NCBI GenBank assembly: GCA_041581935.1
Contig: JBFICP010000122.1
Location: 1-9,390, forward strand
Direction of reading: 5' to 3'
Length of the DNA: 9,390 bases
Origin: JAABYT01 sp041581935
GTDB lineage: Bacteria > Pseudomonadota > Gammaproteobacteria > HK1
Made by a program: the position numbers and the translations under genes
The notes under the pieces: generated by a model
The model's input: the letters and a program-made list of their open reading frames with translations, nothing else
What the model was told of the DNA's origin: nothing
The model's database searches: none
Shown here: in pieces, positions 1-6,643 of the stretch
Numbering within the stretch: the stretch's first letter is position 1
How the letters are laid out: each line of letters starts with the position of its first letter

Positions 1-240
1 AACCCTCATCGCGCCGGGTATGTCCGCGACACCGCCAGGCAGTGCCCGAAGCATCATGTGGATTACGTGCTGCGGCGTAGCACGAGAAAGGCTCCAGCTT
101 TACTGATTTACGACTGTCCGGAAACGGGTTGTTCAAACAGATTACAGATTACATCGAAGGGATAGCCTGAATTATTGTGATAGGCGCCCGGTAAATCCCT
201 ACGTCGCGCAAGACGTCGGAGACTGCAAGCGGAGCTTGAA
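1..240. other. Upstream non-coding stretch with no convincing gene
   Basis: This stretch before the molybdopterin-enzyme gene is visibly AT-richer from about 100 to 200 than the genes that follow, as expected of a promoter region. It contains a tandem GATTACA duplication at 140-153 and a small inverted repeat, ACGTC-N6-GACGT, at 201-216. A weak sigma70-like pair can be drawn (TTACAT at 149-154 and TATTGT at 173-178, 18 bases apart), but the match is poor and I would not rely on it. Several short open frames touch the left edge in both directions; none has a ribosome binding site or family resemblance that lets me call it a gene. Confidence 0.5.
231..234 (+). promoter_or_regulatory. Ribosome binding site deciding a TTG start
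   Basis: GGAG lies six bases before the TTG at 241. The frame has an in-frame TAG at 181-183 and no ATG or GTG between that stop and 241, so the Shine-Dalgarno core supports TTG as the initiation codon. Confidence 0.65.
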
Positions 241-2607
241 TTGTCGCTAGAGCAACGCATTCCCGGTTGGTGCCCTTTATGCCGTTCGCGATGCGGGTGC
301 ATCTCGGTCGTACGCGATGGGCGGTTAGTCGCAGTCGAGCCCTACCCGGAGCATCCGACCGGGCAGTCGCTGTGTGCGAAAGGCCAGGCCGCGCCCGAGC
401 TGGTCTACAGTCCCGATCGGCTGCTCTATCCGATGAAACGCACCCGCCCAAAAAGTGATCCCGATCCGGGTTGGGTGCGCATCAGTTGGGACGAAGCGCT
501 CGAACTGACCGCCGCGGCAATGCAGCGCATCGCAAAGGTCCATGGTTCCGAATCCGTGGCCTTTGCGGTGACTACGCCGAGCGGCACCGGAATCTCGGAT
601 ACCATTCAGTGGATCGAACGACTGATGCGCGCCTTCGGTAGCCCTAACGATTGCTACGCAACCGAAGTGTGCAACTGGCACAAGGATTTCGCGACGGCCT
701 ACACCTTCGGGACGGGCGTGGGCACGCCTGATTTGGCCAACACCGGCTGCGTGCTTCTGTGGGGTCATAACCCGAACGGCGCATGGCTTGCCAAAGCGCA
801 ACGGGTCGCGGCGGCGAGGGCGCGGGGCGCGGCGCTCATCGTCATCGATCCCCGAAGGGTCGGTCCTGCGGCGAAGGCCGACCAGTGGCTGCGCGTGCGC
901 CCGGGCACCGACGGTGCGCTGGCGCTCGGTATCGCCGGTGTGATGATCGCCAACGGCTGGTTCGATGGGCCGTTCATACGTCGTTGGTCGAATGCCTGCT
1001 TTCTGGTGCACGATGATGCGGGCCGATTATTGACGGAGGCCGATCTGGTTGCGGGGGGAAGAATCGACCGCCACGTGCTGTGGAATGCAAAGACGGGCAA
1101 GGCCGAGGTCGCGGCCGCGTGCCCGGGCGAGAGCGCCGAGCGGCCGTCTGAATACATGCTCGAAGGCAAAGCGGTTGTCCACACCACCGCGGGCCCGACG
1201 GTATGCCGCACGGTATTCGAGCATTACGCCGAGCTCTGTCGCGACTACGCACCGAATCGAGTTGAGGCGATCACCGGCGTTGCCGCCGCTCAAATCGAAG
1301 CGACCGCGCGGTTACTGTGGGAATCGCGGCCGGTTTGCTATTACGCCTGGTCGGGCGTCGAACAACACACGAACGCCACACAAACGGATCGCGCCATCGC
1401 CGTCCTGTACGCGCTGACCGGCAGCCACGACGCCCCCGGCGGCAATATTCAGCTCGAGAAAGTGCCGACCAATGACATTTCCGGTCAGGAGTTCGTCACG
1501 CCGGCGCAGCGCGCCCGCACATTGGGTGTCCACGAACGGCCCCTGGGGCCGGCGCGGCATGGCTGGGTGACTTCCGACCATCTGTACCGGGCCATCCTCG
1601 ACGAGGATCCGTACCCGGTTCGTGGCGTGATCAGCTTCGGCCGAAACTTTCTCATCGCCTATGCCGACGTGGAACGCGGCATTCAGGCGCTCGAAAAGCT
1701 CGAATTCTACGCGCATGTGGATTTGTTTCTCAATCCGAGCGCGAACTACGCCGATGTCGTCCTGCCGGCGAACTCGCCTTGGGAGCGCGAAGCGCTGCGC
1801 GTCGGATTCGACGTCGATCAACATGCCAACGGGTTCGTGCAGCTTCGCCCGCAAGCGGTAGCATCGCGTGGCGAGTCGCGTGATGACGGCTGGATTGCGT
1901 TCGAATTGGCCAAACGTCTGGGACTGAATAATGAGTTCTGGCAAGGGGATCGCGATGCCGGCTACCGCGATATGCTCGAGCCATCCGGGCTCGATCTCGA
2001 CGATCTGCGTGCACATCCCCCAGGCATCTCGGTTGCGCTCGAACCCCGCTATCGGAGATTCGAATCCTGTGATGGCTTTGAAACGCCAACCCGCCGGGTA
2101 GAGATCTGGTCTGAGACGTTCCGCGTGAACGGGTACGATCCGTTACCGGTTTATGTCGAGCCCGCCGTGAGTCCCGTCAGTCGACCGGATCTGGCCACAC
2201 GCTACCCGTTGGTGCTCACGTCCGCGAAACCGCATCAATATTGTCACGGCCAGTTTCGCCAGCTGCCACGCCTTCGAACCCTGCTTCGCGATCCGCGCGT
2301 GGAGATGCATCCGGATACCGCGAAGCTGCGCTCGATTGCGGATGGCGACTGGGTCGTGCTCAGCACACCAAGCGGTCGAATACGCGCGCGTGCGCTGCTG
2401 AAGGACACGCTGGACCCCGCCGTGGTGGCCGCACAGCATGGCTGGTGGCAAGCCTGCGACGCGTTGGGCTTGCCCGGCTATCCCGTTTACGGCGATGGCA
2501 GCGCCAACTTCAATGCGTTGATCGGCGCCCGGGACGCCGATCCGATCAGCGGATCCATGCCCCACCGGTCGTACCTGTGCGAGGTGGCCCCGCTGGAAGA
2601 CGTATAG
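241..2607 (+). CDS. Molybdopterin (Mo/W) enzyme, DMSO-reductase family, with N-terminal 4Fe-4S motif
   Basis: A 788-residue catalytic subunit of the DMSO-reductase family, a usual length. The N-terminus has the 4Fe-4S pattern C11-x2-C14-x3-C18 ... C45, followed by K47, the conserved lysine between cluster and cofactor. Pterin-dinucleotide motifs include IDPRR (202-206), RPGTDGALALG (220-230) and ADVVLP (504-509); the C-terminal dinucleotide-binding domain spans about 655-780, with GWW at 734-736. The likely metal ligand is C144 (context TEVCN), at the same distance from the GSPN motif as the tungsten-ligand cysteine of acetylene hydratase as I recall that sequence. Acetylene hydratase's catalytic Asp follows the second cluster cysteine; here that position is R15, so hydration of acetylene is not expected. 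No Tat signal precedes the cluster motif, implying a cytoplasmic protein. No Fe-S or membrane partner subunit is encoded nearby. Substrate unknown; an oxidoreductase, hydratase or hydroxyl transferase are all possible. It faces the hyuB gene tail to tail, 38 bases apart. Confidence 0.93.
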   Translation: MSLEQRIPGWCPLCRSRCGCISVVRDGRLVAVEPYPEHPTGQSLCAKGQAAPELVYSPDRLLYPMKRTRPKSDPDPGWVRISWDEALELTAAAMQRIAKVHGSESVAFAVTTPSGTGISDTIQWIERLMRAFGSPNDCYATEVCNWHKDFATAYTFGTGVGTPDLANTGCVLLWGHNPNGAWLAKAQRVAAARARGAALIVIDPRRVGPAAKADQWLRVRPGTDGALALGIAGVMIANGWFDGPFIRRWSNACFLVHDDAGRLLTEADLVAGGRIDRHVLWNAKTGKAEVAAACPGESAERPSEYMLEGKAVVHTTAGPTVCRTVFEHYAELCRDYAPNRVEAITGVAAAQIEATARLLWESRPVCYYAWSGVEQHTNATQTDRAIAVLYALTGSHDAPGGNIQLEKVPTNDISGQEFVTPAQRARTLGVHERPLGPARHGWVTSDHLYRAILDEDPYPVRGVISFGRNFLIAYADVERGIQALEKLEFYAHVDLFLNPSANYADVVLPANSPWEREALRVGFDVDQHANGFVQLRPQAVASRGESRDDGWIAFELAKRLGLNNEFWQGDRDAGYRDMLEPSGLDLDDLRAHPPGISVALEPRYRRFESCDGFETPTRRVEIWSETFRVNGYDPLPVYVEPAVSPVSRPDLATRYPLVLTSAKPHQYCHGQFRQLPRLRTLLRDPRVEMHPDTAKLRSIADGDWVVLSTPSGRIRARALLKDTLDPAVVAAQHGWWQACDALGLPGYPVYGDGSANFNALIGARDADPISGSMPHRSYLCEVAPLEDV

Positions 2608-2645
2608 CCCGTGAGCGCATTCCGCCTGCGGTTTTCCACCCGCCC

Positions 2646-4394
2646 TCACTCCCCGCCGTCGCGCAGCCCGTAGACCTCCGCAGCCGCGGCGGCGCTCACC
2701 TTACCATTACGCACGTCTTCGCCCACGGCGTCCCGCGCCCGGGCATGCGGATCGCCGTAACCGCCGCCCCCGGCCGTCTCGACGATCAGGCGATCACCCT
2801 TGTCGAGCGTCGTCAGCTGCTTCGAGGGAATGATCTCCTCGCGCCCGTCCGCGCGCAGGATGCGCGAGCGTGCCCGCTCCCCGGCGCCGCCGCCCTGGGA
2901 TCCCCGTGCCGGATGCACGTGACGTTCACCGCGGTGGGTCAGCGTGACCTCGCCGTCGAGCACCTCGAACTCGCGCACGCAGCCGAGGCCGCCGCGGAAT
3001 CGGCCGGCGCCGCCGGAGTCGCAGCGCAGCGCCATGCGCCGGATACGGATGGGCGCCTCGAGCTCGAGCGCCTCGGCCGGCAGGTTCATACAGTTCGAGG
3101 CATCGGTCTCGATGACATCGACGCCGTCGCGGTACGGTCCGCCGCCGCTGCCGCCGGCAGAGAACTCGCCGACCACGAATCGCTTGCCGCCCGCGCGGCG
3201 CCCACCGAACATCAACACCAGCAGCTCGCTCGCAGAGTCCGCCGGCACCCGATCGGGCAGCGCTTCCTTCAATGCACCGACGATGCACGAGGTGATGCGC
3301 TTGATGGTCGAGGTTCGCGAGCCGACCGGCGCCGGCTCCACCGGATTTACCAGGCTGCCTTCGGGAAGCGACAGGCTCACCGGGCGGAAGCAGCCGCCGT
3401 TGGTGGGGATGCTCGCATCGGTGAGCGCGCGCACGGCGTAGAACGCGGCCGCCTGCGAGCCCGATCGCACGCAGTTGAAGGGACCGCGCACCTGGTGACT
3501 GGTGCCCTCGAAGTCGCAGTGCAGTGTTCCGTCACCGATGGTGACGGCCACCTGAATCGGCACCGCGCGATCCAGCTCGATGCCGTCGTTGTCGAGATAA
3601 TCCAGGTAACGGTAGGTGCCCGCGGGGATGACGCGCAGCGCCTCTCGGGTCAGATGCTCGGAACGATCCAGCAGCTCGTGAAACATGTCGGCGAGCCGGT
3701 TGTGACCGTAGCGCGTTGCGAGCTCGGCGATGCGCCGGGCGCCGACGGTGCAGGCCGCGATCTGCGCGCCGATGTCGCCCATGAACGTTTCCGGAATGCG
3801 CACGTTGAGCTTGAGCATCTCGAGCAGCGTGTCGTTGAAAACGCCGGCGTCGCGGAGCTTGAGCGGTGGAATGCGGATCCCTTCCTGATAAATCTCCGTG
3901 GCGTTGGGCGGCACCGAGCCCGGCGACATGCCGCCGACGTCCTGATGATGCGTCATAGCGGCAGTGAGCGCCACGGGACGTCCGTCGTCGAATACCGGCA
4001 TGACCAGCGCGATATCCGGCAGATGGGTACCGCCCAGGTAGGGGTCGTTCATGATGAAAATATCCCCCTCGCGCATGGACTCAACGGGAAACCGCCCAAT
4101 CAGCGTCTCGACGATGGGGATGAGGGTCGCGAGGTGGATGGGAATGGCGATGGCCTGGGCGAGAGTCTCGCCTTCGATTGTGAACAGGCTCGCCGAGGCG
4201 TCGAGACCTTCCTTGACCACGGTGGAGAATGAGCTGCGCAGCAGCGTCGACTGCATCTCGTTGGCGATTCCGTCGAGCTTGTTGCGGACCACTTCGAGGG
4301 TGATGAGGTCGAGCGCGGCGCGGCCGTCTCCACGCCGCTCGGGCGCCGAGTGTCGGCTCGTGCCAATGGTGGCGGGTCGCTCGCTGCGGCTCAT
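2646..4394 (-). CDS. hyuB: Hydantoinase B / oxoprolinase-family subunit
   Basis: A 582-residue beta subunit of the ATP-dependent hydantoinase / 5-oxoprolinase / acetone-carboxylase superfamily. With HyuA it is expected to hydrolyse a cyclic amide (hydantoin, N-methylhydantoin, oxoproline or lactam), HyuA activating the carbonyl with ATP and HyuB attacking it at a metal site. Visible hallmarks are DLITLEVVRNKLDGIANEM (29-47), NDPYLGGTHLPD (116-127), THHQDVGG (148-155), a Gly-rich RFRGGLG segment and the closing GGGGYGDP (542-549). Candidate metal ligands, by family pattern, are D65, H124, D127 and H149. The first 25 or so residues are polar and probably disordered. The ATG at 4394 is preferred over an upstream in-frame start at 4457 because AAGGAGG precedes it and it overlaps the hyuA stop as ATGA, indicating translational coupling. 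No acetone-carboxylase gamma subunit follows, which favours a hydrolase over a carboxylase. The exact substrate cannot be read from sequence. Confidence 0.93.
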   Translation of the reverse strand: MSRSERPATIGTSRHSAPERRGDGRAALDLITLEVVRNKLDGIANEMQSTLLRSSFSTVVKEGLDASASLFTIEGETLAQAIAIPIHLATLIPIVETLIGRFPVESMREGDIFIMNDPYLGGTHLPDIALVMPVFDDGRPVALTAAMTHHQDVGGMSPGSVPPNATEIYQEGIRIPPLKLRDAGVFNDTLLEMLKLNVRIPETFMGDIGAQIAACTVGARRIAELATRYGHNRLADMFHELLDRSEHLTREALRVIPAGTYRYLDYLDNDGIELDRAVPIQVAVTIGDGTLHCDFEGTSHQVRGPFNCVRSGSQAAAFYAVRALTDASIPTNGGCFRPVSLSLPEGSLVNPVEPAPVGSRTSTIKRITSCIVGALKEALPDRVPADSASELLVLMFGGRRAGGKRFVVGEFSAGGSGGGPYRDGVDVIETDASNCMNLPAEALELEAPIRIRRMALRCDSGGAGRFRGGLGCVREFEVLDGEVTLTHRGERHVHPARGSQGGGAGERARSRILRADGREEIIPSKQLTTLDKGDRLIVETAGGGGYGDPHARARDAVGEDVRNGKVSAAAAAEVYGLRDGGE

Positions 4395-6448
4395 AAATCC
4401 TCCTTCGTCTCCCGTGTGACCATCAGCTCGGCACTCGGAAGGACCTCCGCGACCCACCCGTCGTGCACCACGGTGGTGGTATCGGCCTGCTCGACGATGG
4501 CGGGACCGTGGAAAACGAACCCCGCGCCGAGTGTAGAGCGATTGTACACCGGCACCATCACCGGCCCGTCGGCATCGCGCAGCAGGACCTCGCGCTCGGC
4601 CTTGATCGCTCGACCCTTCTCGAACGTCTCAGTCACGTCGTTCCAGTCCTCGACGCCGCCAGCACGGTGCACGCTGCGAATATTGACGATGCGTGCCGGC
4701 GAGTCGGCGCTGTAACCGTAGACCTGTTCATGCAACGCCAGGAAACGCCGGTAGAGCGCGTCCATCGCGTCCGCGCCAGTCATTGCCAGAGGCACCTCCA
4801 GGTGATGCGACTGGCCGACGAAGCAGACGTCTGCGGCGTACGCGATGCGAACGGCGCCGGTATCGACCTGCTCCGCCGCCATCAACGCGTTGCAGCGCCG
4901 GTCGAGATCGTCGAGCACGGCGCGCACGTCATCGAGCGCACGCGCCGAGATATCGCGGGGAAAGCCCTGAGACACCTCATGCTCGACGGGCGCGGCCAGC
5001 AAACCGGCTGCGGACAGCACCCCGGGATGGCGCGGCACGATGACCGTGCCGATGCCGAGCTCCTCGGCAAGCACCGTGGCGTGCAGCGGGCCGGCTCCAC
5101 CGAGCGCCACCAGCACGAAATCCCGGGGGTCGAAGCCCCGGCGGATCGACACGAGCCGGATACCCTCTGCCATCTGTGCATTGACGATGCGGTGGATGCC
5201 GAGCGCCGCGGCCTTGCCCTCGAGCCCGAGCGGCGCGGCAATGCGCGTGTCAATGACCCTTCGGGCGAGCTCGGGATCGAGCGCCAGCGTTCCCGCGGCG
5301 AAATACTCCGGATTGACATAGCCGAGCACCACGGATGCGTCGGTAACGGTGGCCTCTTCACCGCCACGCCCGTAGCAGGCAGGTCCCGGGTCGGCGCCCG
5401 CCGAATGGGGCCCGACGCGCAGGCCGCCGGCGGCATCGATCCACGCCACGCTGCCCCCACCCGCGCCGATGGCATTCACGTCCACCATTGGCACGCGCAC
5501 GGGAAACCCGTCGATGTGTCCCTCGGCGCGCACCACCGGCGTGCCCTCGCTCACGAGCGCGATGTCGCAACTCGTGCCGCCGATGTCGACGGTGATGACG
5601 TCGGTGTGGCCGGCCATTCGAGCGCAGTGCCGTCCGCCGATAACACCGGCCGCCGGTCCGGACAGAAACAGTCGCACGGGACGTTGCACGGCGACCCCTT
5701 CGCCGCTCACGCCGCCGCGGGACTGCATCACCTGGAGCGGTGCCCGCACGCCCTGCGCGGCGAGATTCTCGCCCATGCGCGCGAGGTAACGCGACAGCAC
5801 CGGTTTGACGTAGGCATCGAATGCCGTGACTGCGGTGCGCTCGTACTCGCGGAAGGCCGGGTCCACCTCGCTCGAGAGGGACACCGTCAGGTGCGGATGA
5901 TGCTCCGCCAGCAGATCCCGGATGCGACGCTCGTGGGTGGGATCGAGAAACGAAAAGAGCAGGCACACGGCTACCGACTCGACGCCGGCGGCGACGAGGC
6001 GTTCGGCCGCGCTTATCACCGTGGCCTCGTCGAGCGGTATCACCACGTCGCCGCTTGCCGAGAGTCGCTCGCATACCTCCACGCGCCGCGCGCCGGGCGC
6101 CAGAAAGACCGGTGTCTCGGCTTGCAGCGAGAGGTCGTAGAGCGCCGTGCGCATCTGGCGGCCGATCTCGAGCACGTCCCGGAAACCTTCGGTGGTGATC
6201 AGACCCGTGCATGCACCCTTGCGCTCGAGCACGGCGTTTGTGGCAACGGTGGTTCCGTGCACGACGCGCGTGATATCGGCGGGCTCGACACCGAATGTCT
6301 CGTGCAAGCGCGTGATGCCGTCGATGACGGCGCGCGCCGGGTCGTCCGGTGTGCTCGGCACCTTCAGGATCCGGTCCGGCACGCCGGCCGCGCGGCATAC
6401 CAGATCGGTGAACGTACCGCCGATATCGACACCGATCTCGATGCTCAC
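4391..6448 (-). CDS. hyuA: Hydantoinase A / oxoprolinase-family ATP-binding subunit
   Basis: A 685-residue alpha subunit, normal length for the family, with an actin/acetate-kinase-like ATPase fold in cytoplasmic hydantoinases, 5-oxoprolinases and related enzymes. The N-terminal domain (about 1-180) begins with the phosphate-binding DIGGTFTD (8-15) and has HGTTVATNAVLE (64-75). The second domain (about 200-490) carries EYERT (201-205), SGPAAG (263-268), a second phosphate loop DIGGTSCD (288-295), NAIGAGGGS (325-333), GADPGPACYG (351-360) and the nucleotide-binding GGAGPLHA (450-457). A C-terminal domain of about 190 residues follows. All ATPase motifs look intact. The start is GTG at 6448: an in-frame TGA lies 24 bases upstream and AGGAG sits nine bases before it. 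Its stop overlaps hyuB by four bases (ATGA), so the two form one operon. Family members differ in substrate (N-methylhydantoin, oxoproline, caprolactam, or acetone with a third subunit); which applies here is not visible. Confidence 0.94.
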   Translation of the reverse strand: MSIEIGVDIGGTFTDLVCRAAGVPDRILKVPSTPDDPARAVIDGITRLHETFGVEPADITRVVHGTTVATNAVLERKGACTGLITTEGFRDVLEIGRQMRTALYDLSLQAETPVFLAPGARRVEVCERLSASGDVVIPLDEATVISAAERLVAAGVESVAVCLLFSFLDPTHERRIRDLLAEHHPHLTVSLSSEVDPAFREYERTAVTAFDAYVKPVLSRYLARMGENLAAQGVRAPLQVMQSRGGVSGEGVAVQRPVRLFLSGPAAGVIGGRHCARMAGHTDVITVDIGGTSCDIALVSEGTPVVRAEGHIDGFPVRVPMVDVNAIGAGGGSVAWIDAAGGLRVGPHSAGADPGPACYGRGGEEATVTDASVVLGYVNPEYFAAGTLALDPELARRVIDTRIAAPLGLEGKAAALGIHRIVNAQMAEGIRLVSIRRGFDPRDFVLVALGGAGPLHATVLAEELGIGTVIVPRHPGVLSAAGLLAAPVEHEVSQGFPRDISARALDDVRAVLDDLDRRCNALMAAEQVDTGAVRIAYAADVCFVGQSHHLEVPLAMTGADAMDALYRRFLALHEQVYGYSADSPARIVNIRSVHRAGGVEDWNDVTETFEKGRAIKAEREVLLRDADGPVMVPVYNRSTLGAGFVFHGPAIVEQADTTTVVHDGWVAEVLPSAELMVTRETKEDL
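4399..4405 (-). promoter_or_regulatory. Strong ribosome binding site of hyuB inside hyuA
   Basis: On the minus strand AAGGAGG lies four bases before the ATG at 4394, within the last codons of hyuA. It selects this ATG over the longer in-frame start at 4457 and suggests that hyuB can be initiated efficiently by ribosomes finishing hyuA. Confidence 0.8.
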
Positions 6449-6457
6449 TCGCCCCTG

Positions 6458-6462
6458 CTCCT
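6458..6462 (-). promoter_or_regulatory. Ribosome binding site of hyuA (GTG start)
   Basis: AGGAG on the minus strand ends nine bases before the GTG at 6448. The frame is closed by TGA at 6472-6470, and no other start lies between, so this site fixes GTG as the initiation codon. Confidence 0.6.
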
Positions 6463-6479
6463 GCCCGGGTCACCGCCGG

Positions 6480-6495
6480 GTCATGCCGTAATGAC
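6480..6495. repeat. Palindrome GTCAT-N6-ATGAC, possible operator
   Basis: A perfect five-base inverted repeat with a six-base spacer (GTCATgccgtaATGAC), 31 bases upstream of the hyuA start codon. The size and spacing are typical of a dimeric repressor site, but five-base arms can arise by chance, and no regulator gene is present in the window to match it with. Confidence 0.3.
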
Positions 6496-6502
6496 ACAAG
6501 GG

Positions 6503-6521
6503 TACCGCACGTTGCACGGTA
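6503..6521. repeat. Palindrome TACCG-C-G-CGGTA, possible operator
   Basis: A 19-base palindrome centred on 6512 (TACCGcaCgttGcaCGGTA), with five-base perfect outer arms and one further symmetric C/G pair inside. Its right half, TTGCACGGT (6512-6520), recurs in inverted orientation as ACCGTGCAA at 6618-6626. The palindrome plus a repeated half-site, both in the divergent promoter region, makes it the strongest transcription-factor site candidate in the window. Confidence 0.4.
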
Positions 6522-6617
6522 AGCGCGCGCGAGGCTTGCACTCGTTTGCCTGCTTCCGGTCATGGGCGCAGAATGTGCGCGGGGGGTCAGCGTCAGCCGC
6601 ACAAAATACTTTCCCAC

Positions 6618-6626
6618 ACCGTGCAA
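6618..6626. repeat. Inverted half-site ACCGTGCAA near the amidase start
   Basis: An exact nine-base reverse complement of TTGCACGGT at 6512-6520, about 100 bases away and just upstream of the amidase ribosome binding site (GGTGA at 6633-6637). A protein bound here and at the 6503-6521 palindrome could act on both divergent genes or form a loop. Confidence 0.35.
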
Positions 6627-6643
6627 GAGTCTGGTGAAATCGA

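Larger units (their letters stand above)
6449..6643. promoter_or_regulatory. Divergent intergenic region between hyuA and the amidase gene
   Basis: These 195 bases separate two genes transcribed away from each other, so promoters for both directions must lie here or overlap the gene starts. No convincing sigma70 or sigma54 promoter pair was found by eye on either strand. The region holds two perfect or near-perfect palindromes close to hyuA, a distant copy of one half-site just before the amidase ribosome binding site, and a tandem hexamer GTCAGC at 6586-6597. That arrangement suggests a regulator acting on both promoters, but this is inference. Confidence 0.6.

Noticed and set aside
1..57. 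Minus-strand frame starting ATGATG at 57 and running off the left edge (MMLRALPGG...)
   Set aside because: A leftward gene start is possible, but there is no Shine-Dalgarno sequence upstream, and 19 codons are too few to judge.
1..165. Plus-strand frame open from the window edge to a TAG at 163-165 (54 codons, containing CPETGC)
   Set aside because: It could be the tail of an upstream gene, but codon composition falls to AT-rich third positions after about 60 bases, I recognise no family, and two other frames are also open over the first 75-100 bases.
241..2607. Acetylene hydratase as the specific function of the molybdopterin enzyme
   Set aside because: The position of the catalytic Asp after the second cluster cysteine holds Arg (R15), so only the superfamily assignment is kept.
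2608..2649. Inverted GTGAG (2611-2615) and CTCAC (2645-2649), and a CCG-CCTG-CGG-TTTT element at about 2622-2634, as a terminator between the convergent genes
   Set aside because: The arms are only three to five bases and one pair spans a 29-base loop; the T-run is four bases. Too weak to call.
2241..4232. A 663-codon open frame on the plus strand, antisense to hyuB and overlapping the end of the molybdopterin gene
   Set aside because: It lies opposite a gene with clear family motifs. Its translation is rich in Arg, Ala, Gly and His with no recognisable domain, as expected of an antisense frame in high-GC DNA.
4395..4457. A longer hyuB starting at 4457 (21 extra residues)
   Set aside because: The ATG at 4394 has AAGGAGG before it and the ATGA overlap with the hyuA stop; the extra residues would overlap hyuA by more than 60 bases and are not family-like.
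2646..6448. Acetone or acetophenone carboxylase as the function of the HyuAB pair
   Set aside because: The small gamma subunit found with acetone carboxylase is absent; after hyuB comes only a 38-base gap and a convergent gene. A two-subunit hydrolase is the simpler reading.
4463..6637. A 724-codon open frame on the plus strand covering nearly all of hyuA in antisense
   Set aside because: Same reason: low-complexity Arg/Ala/His-rich translation, no motif, and hyuA on the other strand has every expected motif. Strong third-position GC keeps antisense stops rare.
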